From Zingiber officinale (lineage: Eukaryota > Streptophyta > Magnoliopsida > Zingiberales > Zingiberaceae), in the NCBI RefSeq assembly GCF_018446385.1, contig NC_055992.1, positions 101,698,947 through 101,762,946 on the forward strand: 64,000 nucleotides of DNA. Direction: 5' to 3'. The notes below the pieces were generated by a model that searched no databases, was not told the DNA's origin, and was given only the letters and a program-made list of their open reading frames with translations. Made by a program: the position numbers and the translations under genes. This document shows positions 23,961 to 35,254 of the stretch, piece after piece. Each line of letters starts with the position of its first letter. Positions within the stretch are counted from its first letter, which is position 1.

Positions 23961-24680
23961 CAAGCCTCCCCTTCAAGTCTAGTCGAAGGAGGCGTGAGTC
24001 CGACTGACTGGACAAGTCTATCGCCCAGGGCTGAACCGCTCATGATATCAAAATCAAATCGCTGAACCCAAAGTATACTGTCTCCAGCGACCGGTCGCTA
24101 TAATAATGGTGTCGCATGAGATAGTACTCGTGCCGAGCGGATCAAATCTATAACCGGACCAATGCCTAGTACGCAGCCACGAAGATACCGACCGGACGAT
24201 CGAAGTGATGCCGATCGGGTGGATAGACGCTGAGCGGAAGATGCTGAGCGAACGACAACACGCTGAGTGCTCGATATGTAAACTGACAGCCGACCGAGCG
24301 ACACGTGGGACGCTGAGTAGACCGGCACGAGGCCGGGCGTGCGACCTAGATCAAGCGGTGTGGCCGAACGGATGATCGGAAAGATGTCGATCGAGTGAGT
24401 AGACGGCGAGCGGACAACGCCGAACGGGCGACAGAGAAAATGACGATCAGTCGATCATGAAATGCTGGCCTGACGTGCTGAATGAGCAGCATCGAGAATG
24501 GTCAACGAGCGAACATAAAATGCTGGTCCGGCAGTCGAGTAGCGAGGAGTTGGCAATGCTGAACGAGTGATCGGAATGATGCCGATCGGATGGATAGATG
24601 TCGGACGAACGCTGTCGTGCGAACGATCGTAGTGCTGCCGATCGGATGTATAGATGCCGGATGGATGATGCCATGCGTGG

Positions 24681-24905
24681 TGACGTCGATCGGTCAGATA
24701 GATGCCGGGCGGACGATGCCGCGTGTGCGACTGTGATGACGTCGATCAGTCAGATAGATGCCGGGCGGACGATGCCGCGCGTGCGACTGTGATGATGTCG
24801 ATCAGTCAGATAGATGCCGGGCGGACGATGCCGCGTGTGCGACCGCGGTGAAGTCGATCGGTCAAATAGATGCCGGGCGGACGACTGCTCGACCCCGAAC
24901 GGGGG
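24681..24905. repeat. 56-bp tandem repeat, about 4 copies
   Basis: Units beginning GACGTCGATCGGTCAGATAG and containing GATGCCGGGCGGACGATGCC, with a few substitutions. More diverged relatives of the unit (GATGCCGATCGG, CGAACGA) extend leftward to about 24110. Confidence 0.8.
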
Positions 24906-25241
24906 AGATAGATGATCATGAATCTGGTCCGTGACCAGTGAAGGCCGCTCAACCCCGAACGGGGGATAAAGACATATGATGTGCTGGTCCGCTGAACTGG
25001 TCCGAAACCGGTGGTGATCGCTTGAATATAATCCTCCCGGCCGATCGGCTCGGGGGTCTTCGCCATCGAGCCGCTGGCTCGTATATAATCCTCCCGGCCG
25101 AACGGCTCGGGGGCCTTCGTTTTCGAGCTTGTGGCTCGGATATAAACCTCCCGGCCGATCGGCTCGGGGGCCTTCAGTGATAACTCGACCCCGAACAGGG
25201 GAGAGAATATATGATATGCTGGTCCGTGCAGAGGTCTTCAG

Positions 25242-25440
25242 CCCGGGAGGTTTATAGTCGCCGGCCCGACTGCGTCCCGACTCTTGGTCGGTCGCCCGGG
25301 AGGTTTATAGTCGCCGGCCCGACTGCGTCCCGACTCTTGGTCGGTCGCCCGGGAGGTTTATAGTCGTCGGCCCGACTGCGTCCCGACTCTTGGTCGGTCG
25401 CCCGGGAGGTTTATAGTCGCCGACCCGACTCTCGATTTTT
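25242..25440. repeat. 53-bp tandem repeat, about 4 near-identical copies
   Basis: Each unit starts CCCGGGAGGTTTATAGTCGC and ends CTCTTGGTCGGTCG, at 25242, 25295, 25348 and 25401 (last one partial). Copies differ by about one base. Just before it (25030-25180) are three units of a related block with CCTCCCGGCCGATCGGCTCG. Confidence 0.88.
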
Positions 25441-25469
25441 AACGACGGTGCTCGTCGGTCTCCTAGTGA

Positions 25470-26175
25470 GACTATATACCCGGCCGAACGGCTCGGGCCT
25501 TCACATCGAGCGCTGGGCTCGGATATCATATACCCGGCCGAACGGCTCGAGCGCTAGGCTCGGATATCATATACCCGGCCGAACGGCTCGGGCACATCGA
25601 GCGCCGGGCTCGGATATCATATACCCGGCCGAACGGCCTCGAGCGCTTGGCTCGGATATCATATACCCGGCCGAGCAGCTCGGGCCTTCACATCGAGCGC
25701 TGGCTCATATACCCGGCCGACCAGCTCGGGCCTTCACATCGAGCGCTGGGATGGCCGAACGGCTCGGGGCCTTCACATCGAGCGCTGGGCTACCCGACCG
25801 AACGGCTCGGGCCTTCACATCGAGCGCCGGGCTCGGATATCATATACCCGAGCAGCTCGGGCCTTCACATCGGCGCCGGCTCGGATATCATATCTCGGCG
25901 ACGGGGGCCTTCACATCGAGCCGGCTCGGATATCATATACCCCGAACGCTCGGGCCTTCACATCGGCCGGGCTCGGATATCATATACCGAGCAGCTCGGG
26001 CCTTCACATCGGCTCGGATATCATATCCCCAGGCAGCTCGGGGCCTTCACATCAGCGCTCGGATATCATATACCCTACCAGCTCGGGCCTTCACATCGAG
26101 CGCTCGGCTCGGATACTGCACCGGGCCTTCACATCGAGCGCCGGGCTCGGATATCATATACCGGCCGAATGGCTC
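25470..26175. repeat. Irregular GC-rich tandem array, about 14 copies of a 40-60 bp unit
   Basis: The core is CGGATATCATATACCCGGCC, then GAACGGCTCGGGCCTTCACA and TCGAGCGCTGGG. Units shrink and lose scattered internal bases toward the right end, unlike the crisp 53-bp array next to it. Confidence 0.85.
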
Positions 26176-26377
26176 GGGGTCTTGATCGGCGACTAATAAG
26201 TCATATAATTGGAGAGAAAAAAAACCAATGGATCAAGCTGTGGCAAGCTTATTGGTCCATCTTCATGTTCTCCATTCGAGGCTTTTTTCTCCATCTTATC
26301 ACCTATTGGGGCGAGAAAAGTATATTTCACAAGGTTGTTCGCTGCATCTGACCCGCTTGATGATACCACTTTATTGA

Positions 26378-27109
26378 CGGTCAACTGTACCTGTATCCAG
26401 CGACCGGGTTCCCCCGGTCTCTGGTACCTCGGTGCTCGAGGCGAATCCCACAGATGCATAAATATCCGGATAATAATAGAATATTGAAATAAATGTAAAG
26501 AAGGTACGAGAACGTACCCTGGCCCAGGGGGGCGCCCTCGGATGGATGAGTGAGTTGGTCGTGAAACTGACCGAGTCGTCGTGACCCGGAAGGGTGGATG
26601 CTTCTGAACCGACCGAAGAGGAGCTGGGTCCGGAGGTGACAACGCGGAGCCGAATGTGGCATGAATCTGAAAGGTGACACACAATCGGAATACAACGGCG
26701 ACACGACCGGCGTACGACATCGGCTCGCAGGCCGGAATGTGACAACGGCGCGTAGGCCGGAACACTAGGCAAAGTCGGCACCAGGACTGCCGGTAAGTGC
26801 TGGAGGAGGGCTGCTCTGCGTGTAGAGGTTGCCGGCGAGGGAGGCGCTGTGCGCGCGGAGGCTGCCAGCGAGGGAGGCGCTGTGCGCGCGGAGGCTGCCG
26901 GCGAGGGAGGAGAGGAGGAGAAAGAGTCTCCTTGATGGCTGGCGGCGGCAAAAATCACGAACAGAACCCTCTTCCCCCTCTCCCTGGCGGCGCCCCTCCT
27001 TCCAAAACGCGAGGCCTCCTCTCCCCTAAAGAAAACCTAAACATTCTATTACCCAAATGCCCTTTGACCTCCCCTTAATTCCTCCCATGCCACATTCATA
27101 TCCGGAACA
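26378..27109 (-). repeat. LTR (5' LTR by orientation) of the 4 kb element
   Basis: Second copy of the 23215-23960 sequence, ending CCGGAACA followed by ATACT. The inner end is placed at TGACGGTCAACTG; a start further left at 26334 (TGTTCGCTGC) is possible. Confidence 0.65.
26820..26912. repeat. 33-bp minisatellite, about 3 copies (second LTR)
   Basis: Same unit as at 23572-23765 but half as many copies, within the otherwise near-identical LTR partner. Confidence 0.88.
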
Positions 27110-27114
27110 ATACT

Positions 27115-27800
27115 TAAAATTTTTTTTATGTTTTTTTTTGGTAAATATAGATTAGACCATCTAAGTGATTAATGAGATATTTAAAATTTATATAGTGTAC
27201 TATAGAGATTTTCATCACGATAAACTTAAAAATATTGGCTGTTTATATGAGTATCCGTGAAGATTTTCTTATTTATAAAATTTTTATCAAATTGACGCTC
27301 TCCAAAATTAATGGATTTGAAAAATACTTGGAATCTTTGTTTTTTTACGCGAGCAACGAAGGCGAGCAGTTGGAATCACTGAACGACGAAGAGAGAGAGG
27401 TGGAGCTGTCGAGGGAAGAGATTCTGACAATTGCAGAATTATCGGAAAACGACAAAAAATTTGTTTGCTTGGAAAAAAGTGTTTTTCATGATATATATAT
27501 TTCTTCTAATTCTTTGATAAATATGTCATCCTTTAATTAATTAGACATCCCATAAATACACTAAATATTTTACGACTCTACCATATCTATACAGACAATA
27601 TTGAATATGTTTTCGTTAGTTCAGTGGATTAATTTATTATTTGTCATAATATATTTATTTTTGATTTTGAGTCAGGATTAACTTCATCATATGGTCTAAC
27701 TTTGTCGAGAGCACTTTATCGCAAAACTTACTTCTGAGTGTGAGCTTGAAGAAGAGTGTGGCTCAAGATAGGGGAAACTTTATTATTTTTAACAACACTA
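27115..27800. other. AT-rich intergenic stretch, 3' flank of the thioesterase gene
   Basis: No gene recognised. A 101-codon plus-strand frame at 27235-27540 has an acidic, hydrophilic middle but no resemblance I know. The right end should contain the thioesterase 3' UTR. Confidence 0.5.
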
Positions 27801-29447
27801 TCAATCACAATTTGAAAACTTGAACATCTTCTTCTTCCATGAGGTCTTTCCCCTCACAATTTCCTTATCATTTTTCTCACCTTTGACTTGAAGGAGATGG
27901 GTATACCTCGTTGGCCATTTGTCGAATGTTCCCAACAATCCACTACCATCGAGAAACTCCGGAGCGAGAGAGAATCCCGTGAGGAATCTTATGTTATCGT
28001 CGCGAGGGATGGATTCTTCGTCGGGTTCACAAATAGACTGCACCGTATCGGAACTATCGCACTCCCTTCTGTACTCCAAGATAATGCTCGAGAGTTGATG
28101 ATTTTCCATGAATTGATCGGGAATAGTCTATACAAGTGAATCACCAAAGTTAATTAGTAGCTAAGGTTTTGATACATCAAATGTTTTAGTGTGCCAACTA
28201 CCTCAAGCATCCACCTCACATACTTCACATTGTTTACGTGGTGGTTCATATCCAAGTCACTCCATTTCGGCTACACGAAGTTCATTAGAAAATTAGCATT
28301 GAAGTATATCTTCGATACTACAAGTCGATCTTAGGCTACCGATCACTCACCTTCAAGTCGGAGTTCACATACTTCGCATTGTCATCTAGCTTATCGATCT
28401 TCTTGAGTGCCTCTTCTTGGACCGCCCGCGTTTCGATAAACCAAGGAGAGATCTCATCCCTCACCTCTTCGGGCATCTTCGAAAGTCGCCTAGTTTCTTG
28501 GTTCATCATCGCCCAAGTGCTACAACCCAACTCGAACCATCAAAAGACCTATGAAAGAAAAATCAACCAAAATCGAAAAAGGAGGGCATCAAACATACCT
28601 TGTAGCTCGACAAAAGACTCGTTCGGTGAGACGACTCCGAATCAACCAATCCCTTCTCATCCCATTTTTCCCTGATGCTCCAACCCAAGTGTCGATCTCC
28701 ACCACCTCTCCCCTGTCAATAAAAATGATGAAAGAATATGGCTCAATATGCAAAAATTCAATATGATCATGATATGGTCAGATATATAAAAAGGACAGTT
28801 TACAAAATTCACTTGTCCCAGAAAAGGATCAGACCATTTAAGGGGCTGTTTCAGCTACTCAAACCTCCTTCATATACTGATGAACTTACCAAATTGGGTA
28901 CTCATCAACAAGGACGTGCATTCTTGTGACCACCCAAATCAGGTCGTTCCTCATCATCCCATGAGTAGCTCCGAATCCATCCCCCAACAAACCAGACATC
29001 CAAACATGATTCAGAGCCGTTTCCTGATCCAGACAAATCACTCAAGAACACGCCATGAACATATCATCTTCAGCTTCAGTTTCAGTTTCAGTATTCAGTA
29101 TTCACCTGAAGGAGATTGAGGATGGTCTCCAGCGTCGCGGTCTTGTCGGGCCCGATCTCGTAGGACCGGATCACCACGGTCTGCCGGTACCTGACGCCGC
29201 CGTCGATGATCACGCCCTGCCGGAAGGGGTCCACCAGCTGCTTCTCTCTCGGAATGTTCTGGCGTGCGATGATGTTTTTGTCGGTGACGGCGCTAAGTGG
29301 ATACGCCACCTCGGCGGCCGCCGCCTTGAGGCCATGGAGCGAGCCGCTTCCATTCACCGCGACGGAGCTCTTCTTGTTGGAGCCGCCGCTCTCCTTGACG
29401 GAGCAGCATTTAGCAGGGCAGTGCAGAGCACGAGAGATGGAAGCCAT
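27801..29447 (-). CDS. Plastid acyl-ACP thioesterase, FATB-like
   Basis: Hydrolyses acyl-ACP in the plastid stroma, ending fatty acid synthesis and releasing free fatty acids for export. Six exons, 29106-29447, 28890-29023, 28599-28712, 28351-28519, 28202-28270 and 27801-28127, give 384 aa with consistent phases. The N-terminus (MASISRALHCPAKCCSVKES) is a likely transit peptide. The double hot-dog fold is recognisable: RQTVVIRSYEIGPDKTATLE, ETALNHVWMSGLLGDGFGAT, GKNGMRRDWLIRS and MMNQETRRLSKMPEEVRDEI. The catalytic region SDLDMNHHVNNVKYVRWMLE supplies Asp260, Asn262 and His264; EYRREC supplies Glu298 and Cys299. NLLQ-ETALNH and the C-terminal EIVRGKTSWK are FATB-like rather than FATA-like. 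Substrate chain length cannot be read from the sequence. It ends 692 bp from the LTR element and starts 521 bp downstream of the terpene synthase stop. Confidence 0.92.
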
Positions 29448-29968
29448 TCCAGAGGGAGAGAAGAGAGAGAGAATGAAGCCAAACCAATCAATTGAAGAGA
29501 CAGAAGACTGCGTCGGAGTGGATTTAAAGATGATAGCTGGACGGAGAGGGCAACATATTCAAAGAGGGAAAGACCTCAGAAGGATCGCCATTGGAGGCGT
29601 ATTAAAATAAGAAGGTGGCTGGTTTTGTCTCCGAGTATGCAGGAAGAACGATCGTGTTCCTTGTGGGACTCGTAATCTATGCATGAGAATCTAGGAACAA
29701 TCACTAGGACAACCAAGAGTGGAGTTCATATAAATTAAATGAGCAATTTTGACAGAATCCACGTTGTGGAGACGTAATTCCCCATGAACTGATGATTGAT
29801 TCCGACGGTAGAGAAACAAGAACTGAGACGGAATCAAGCGAGCCGTTCTGTTTCACTTTATTGATTCTGTCCGATCAGAATCTAAATGATCAAGTTCTGA
29901 AAGAAGAACCGTAAAACACCAAACAAACCAATGCTGCCTCTCTCAATTCAATCTCGTTGATATTGTTG

Positions 29969-32900
29969 TCATATCAGCTTGGCTTTTATGGGTTCACGAA
30001 TGACTGCGTTGACAGCCCTCGCCGTCTCTTTCAGCGCGGTAAACCCGTCGTTGTTCATGTAGAAGAGGTGCATTATTTTGCATGTCTTCCAGAAGAGATC
30101 CTTGCAAGGCCTGGGAATAACGCTCCCATCTTGTTGCACCACCATTCTCAAGAGCTCGGTCCTGGCAGACTCTATTTCCCCATGCATCTGCTGCTTTGCT
30201 TCTTCTTCGGACATCAAACCGCCACTGTGGAGAACGCGTAGTGATACGCCATTCAGCTTCCCTTCTATACCTTCTATCTGCGGTGAACAAATTAAGGGGA
30301 AAAAAAAATCTCATACAAGTAGTAAACGAAAAAAGAATGAGAATAACGAGAAACATCAATCCAACTTAATGCATTTGTTTCTCTTACTTGAACACTTTGC
30401 ATGTCATTGAGCAGACGCAAACATATGCGCACCAACCGTAGCAAATTCTCGTGTTCTGTATTTCTGAAGGCACCTTCAGGAAGTTCTGGAACAAGAAAAC
30501 AGAGTGTTGGGATAATAATTGGTTCGAGGGCAGTGGACACAACCCCATTCTTCATGTACTCATCCAGTGAAGGAACTTCCTTAGTTATCCGCCACTCTGC
30601 CTCTTGCATCATGGAATTCATCAACCTAAGCCACTAACGATACGATCATCTGTTACAATCTTAATTAAAGTAAAGATTTTGTTTTTTTTTTTAAAGTTTT
30701 CAGATCTTACTGCCTCAACTAAATGGTGGGTGATAGCTCGCTTATGCAATGCCGATGCCTTGGTCACAAGCTCATTGACTGTGTTGAACAGAGCAGAAAA
30801 AATGATCTTAACTTGCTCAGAATTGGTCTCCTTTTCCCAACTTGCATCCCACCTATTATCAATAGCAAACGGAGATTTTGCTTGTGAACCTTTTAGAGAA
30901 CAGTATAACGCAAGATCAAATAACAGGAAACAGCACAGACTTCTCCACCAATGAAATGAGATCGCGAAGCTCCTCTATAGATCCCCCTATGTCAAAGAAG
31001 TCATCGACCACAGTGACAAGGACACTGCTTTTGGCATGTGATATGCGAGCATCGCACATTTGAGGAGTGAAAAGTGTTGCAGCAGCAGAAAAATAGCAAA
31101 AAATATGCCTTTGCCGGGCAAATTCCAGTTGATCTAGTTTGTTATCTTTCACCCAACTGTCACATTCAAGAAATATGATCACTGAAAGAAAAAAAAGAGG
31201 AGGATTAAACTATCTAGTCATCTACTTAATTGAATAGTGAAAATACTTGTCGAGCATTTGGAGTTCTTCCTGATATCTACACTGAGAAGTTTTGAAGGAA
31301 CCCAATGCCAATTCCACTAGATCTCTATCCTGTATGCTATGACGCCTATTTGGAGGTTCAAAAAAAATCAGAAGCATAATGCAGAAAGCTGAAGATATCA
31401 TTGTTGCCACACATTATATTGGAATCTTACTCGTATGAAGTTTTGAGAACTTGTAAGTTGCCAAGAGTGAAGTTCTCAATGGCATTTTTATGCTCTAAAC
31501 GTTCCACATTGGACCAAATCGGAAACTTTAGAGCATAATCCACCTGAACAAAACTCCAAATTTGTGAATGTTCAGACATGATTTTTCTTTGCAAGTAACA
31601 TCCATTTACCTCTTGTAAACCCATCTGGTGTTGGGGATTTCGGTTGGTGGTTAATGCTTCTTTCAGAAACATTCTTGACCAGGAGGCTAATTTATCTAAA
31701 CCTTGCTCGTAGGGAAATATTTTGATCTGTGATGCCTTGTACAATTCTAATACAGTGTTGACATCTTTCAGATATCCTTGCAATGTATTGTTAAAATAGT
31801 GCTCATCACCGAGCGGACTTAAGCAATCTACACCAAATCAAACCAACATCACAGTCACCAATAAGTATCATACATTTGATTCGATATCAACATAGATATA
31901 GCAATCACCTGAAGATACATCGTATCCATTCAATCGAAGAAGGCGAAAAGCCATGGCACATGTGGCTACATCTGAATATATTTCTTCTTCCTCAAGTAAC
32001 CAGCTTCTGCATATGTTAGAACTTAGAAGGAAACTTTGTTTTAAAAAAATCATAACTATTTGAAAGAATTAAATATCTAACAGTGCACCTATATGTTTTA
32101 TCCAATATGCTCTTTATCTCATGTCTGAAGTGTTCGGCTATTCTCAACTTTTCAATACTGTCAATCAGATGAAGATGTGTATGCACATCCACAGGATATA
32201 ATGTAGGAACTGTGAAGAAACAACGAGTAAATTTAAAGTAATAAATATGTAAAAATTAGTAAATCCACTTCCATTTTCGTAGGATATGAGAATATTCAAT
32301 CACCTGAACTGTCAAACTTCAATAGAAGAGAATGTAAGTATTCATGTGCCTTAGAATCATAATGATGAATCAGTGCAGCAGAAGTAGTTGCAGGTGAATT
32401 AAACAATGATCCATTTTTTCGCTGATATTTCATAGTTTTCTTCCCGTCGTGTGCATTCCCTAATCCTTCGGCAACATATGCTAAGTAGGCTTCTCTTGCG
32501 TTGCAACTTCCTTGTTCTCTTACATGTTACAAATAAGTCTGTTTCAGTAATCTCTAAGAACATTTAGGAAAAAGGAGTTATAAATGGCAAGATTTTTATA
32601 AATATTAAAGTTCAACAAAAGACCAGCAATTTTTTTGTATATAAGAAATTACAAACAGAAAAAAAGAACAGTTTGTGTTCTAAACTACAAAGTACAGTTC
32701 CAACCTGAGTAGTTCTGCATTTCGTCGGCCGAGCATGTTACCTATCTCATGATGTTCTATAGGAACATCTAAACCAATGTTCATGGCATATTCAAGCATG
32801 CCGGGAAATATAATATTAAAGCCAATAGGTGACTGCAAGTGCTCATCCAAAATGGATGAAGAATTACTCCCAATAAAGTTCAGACCTGCAGTAACAACAT

Positions 32901-33434
32901 GACTTGTCATTTAACATATATCAATCAAATGCTATAACACTGTTTATCATCACTTACCCTTCCTGACTTGTTCCTGACCAACTTTCCAGCGTTCTAGAGC
33001 AATAATACAAGCTAATGTCGAAGACAGGTAGTCTTTAACAAGAAAGGGTTGGAAGTGATCGAGTCCCCATGATCCATCAGAATGTTGATGTTTTATTATC
33101 CAATCAAGGAACTGTGGAAAGCATGGATGGTTAGGAGAAGTTGGAGAAGGAACCATAGCTACCCATGCAGTGTCGTAAGATGAAGCTGAAAGTTGGATCT
33201 TCTGGAATTGTACTTTGATTCTTTCAATTGATCCGCCCTGGCACTATAATAAATTTAATTTGAAAAATACAACAAAGATTTACCATCATATTCAGACGAT
33301 AAATACAAACAAAACTACTTCACCATATATGTTTTGCTGCCACTTCTATGCATCTTGTGCCCTAGATCAACAAGTGCTGCACCAATTAGCAGGAATACAA
33401 AGATTACATGAGAGAATTTTGTTAGAACATTCAT
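29969..33434 (-). CDS. Kaurene synthase-like class I diterpene synthase (TPS-e/f)
   Basis: Ionises a prenyl diphosphate, probably copalyl diphosphate, to a diterpene; ent-kaurene for gibberellins or a specialised product. Thirteen exons: 33324-33434, 32958-33237, 32705-32885, 32304-32518, 32089-32209, 31909-32006, 31610-31827, 31431-31543, 31247-31345, 30941-31156, 30711-30852, 30388-30633, 29969-30277; 782 aa, the usual length. The gamma domain carries [14 protein letters not shown] (from about residue 56) and [16 protein letters not shown]. No DxDD motif, so class I only. DDFFD at 530-534 and NDMQSVQIE at 674-682 are the metal-binding motifs. The helix-break motif is EPIIIP (635-640), where many kaurene synthases have GPIVLP. 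The N-terminus is odd: a hydrophobic stretch ([18 protein letters not shown]) instead of an evident transit peptide. The ATG at 33434 is preferred over 33461 because of the TATA box at 33470. Product is not predictable. Confidence 0.9.
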
Positions 33435-33469
33435 CCTTTTATTGGTGTGAAGGATTTTCATTGGTTTTC

Positions 33470-33479
33470 TATTTATAGA
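33470..33479 (-). promoter_or_regulatory. Probable TATA box of the terpene synthase gene
   Basis: Minus-strand CTATAAATAG matches the plant TATA consensus and lies 36 bp upstream of the ATG at 33434. Transcription would start about 30 bp downstream, near 33440-33445, which would leave the in-frame ATG at 33461 outside the transcript and give a very short leader. Confidence 0.6.
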
Positions 33480-35254
33480 TGCTTGCAGTAGACGTACGTG
33501 TCCAAATCAGACCTAACCTAGAACCTGAACCAGGTCAATGGACAGGTTATCTGTTGACCCGATTCAACTGGTCCGACTTGTAATTGACCTGTCTAGAGAC
33601 GAGCTAGTTAAGGATTGGATCCCTAATTAATTAGTGAACAGACGGTTCAACTAGTGGTTTGACCTGACAATTTTATAATATTTTAATAATACTATTCTAC
33701 CTTTTTTTATTAAAGTTAATTTTATAAATTCTTTGATGTGATTATTAACCTTATTTAACTTTCGTAATTGCTTATTAGTCTTATTTTATCATTTTATTCA
33801 TTTAATATTGAGTTTATAAAAATTATTTGACTTATATGATATTTCAATAAAAAATTTATTAAGAATTATAATTTATTTAATTTTATATATATATCATCCA
33901 TATAAGATTAAGTAAAAGATATAAGTTATGTGATATATATATTTCATAAGACTAAAATATAATAATATTAATGTTAAATTAAAAAATATGAGTATAAAAA
34001 AACAAAAATACTTAAGGATTTAGTATAATATTCTTCACCATCTATTTGCTTTCTACGTTTTTGAAGCTCTAACTTTGAAAAGATAAAATAGAAGATTTTA
34101 ATATTGAAATATTTTAAAATAAAATAATAATAATTTTGAATCAACGAATGAAACTGTAATGACGATTTCGAACGGTAAATCATAATCGTCTTAAAATATT
34201 AAGATTAAAGATTGGCATTCCGGGAACTGTTGAACAGATAATTTTGAATCGATGAAGAAGGAAAAAAAAAAAAAAAAAATAAAGGAGAATATGAAAAACA
34301 GTTTGTAAGTAAGCCTTGTATACTGAGCATTGAACTTACTACATTTAGGAGCAACAGCTATGACGGAATGCATGAGCTGCAATGATGGACTCATTGGAGA
34401 ATCTGTATCTGCACACCTTAAGTTGAAAGAAGAAGAAATATGCATCAGAGAATGATAATAAATAGTTAGCATTTCCAAAGAATAGTCTCTCCATAGACAA
34501 TAGTGCATTAATTTACAAGCAATAGTTATGACAGAAATTGTCATTCCACATGGTTTACATGTTTTATGACAGAAATTATCAATCCACACGTTTTACGTGT
34601 TTTCTAGGAAGTCAATTGAATAGTTGTAGGATGGTGATGGATTGAGATGGATGTGGGAGCTGAGATTATTAATGTTCGACAAAATTTATTTTTTAAAAAA
34701 AATATTAAAAGAATGTCTCATTCTAACTTTTTTTTTTCTTTCAAAATATTTTTTTTATTTAAACGGTTCAATACTTGTATAATAGTCTTGGTCAAAAAAT
34801 AGTTGATTAAAATTTTTTAACATTTGGTTAGGGCAAATAAGAAAAGTAATTTAGGAAAAATAATTAGGGTGTAATATCTTTTTAATAGTTTTTCAACATG
34901 TACCTAAGTTTTCAAATATTTTAAAATATATTTTATTTTAATAAAAAATAATTAAAGTATAAATATAGTAATCAACTATGTGCATATCTTTCTTTCAAGG
35001 GGTTGATAGTCCCACAGGCTCACCAGGACTACTCGATGCAAGGGCCTAACCCGGATTTTAAACTATCTAGATTGACCATTGACAACCTAGCGCGGACTAT
35101 CTGGGAACTTAAGGAATAACAAATTTGTCTATGTTTGTAGTTGGGAAACTTAAAAAAAATTAGATTCTTTATTATAATGATTCTTTTAGTGTCGATCCTA
35201 CGGATATAAAGAGAGGTATAGTTGAAAAACTCAAGAAATAGGTGAGGTTAGAGT
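33480..35254. other. AT-rich intergenic stretch upstream of the terpene synthase
   Basis: Upstream region with the distal promoter. Mostly AT-rich, with a poly-A run near 34261-34279. 33520-33670 has GGTCAA/TTGACC-rich sequence; those cores can act as W-boxes, but none is demonstrably functional. No gene recognised. Confidence 0.5.

Larger units (their letters stand above)
23106..27109 (-). mobile_element. Short LTR retrotransposon without pol (non-autonomous), repeat-filled interior
   Basis: Two direct copies of about 0.75-0.85 kb flank 2.4 kb of non-coding DNA. The outer ends read TGTTCC...GGAACA and are flanked by the 5-bp duplication ATACT (23101-23105 and 27110-27114). On the minus strand the left repeat is preceded by a purine tract (GAAGGGGAGGCTTG) directly before TGTTCCGG, and the right repeat is followed by TGGTATCATCAAGC, a tRNA-Met-like primer site; both set the orientation as minus. 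The interior is GC-rich tandem repeats and carries no gag or pol that I recognise. The first roughly 110 bp of the left repeat is not well matched beside the right repeat, so the inner LTR border is uncertain. Confidence 0.7.

Noticed and set aside
24681-25440. CRISPR-like regular repeats
   Set aside because: Units are directly adjacent without unique spacers, lie inside an LTR element and are in a plant genome; they are ordinary tandem repeats.
27235-27540. 101-codon plus-strand frame with an acidic middle
   Set aside because: AT-rich ends, no homologue I recognise, no supporting neighbour; left as intergenic.
33461-33461. Upstream in-frame ATG of the terpene synthase (9 extra residues)
   Set aside because: It lies only 9 bp downstream of the TATA box, probably outside the transcript; kept as an alternative only.
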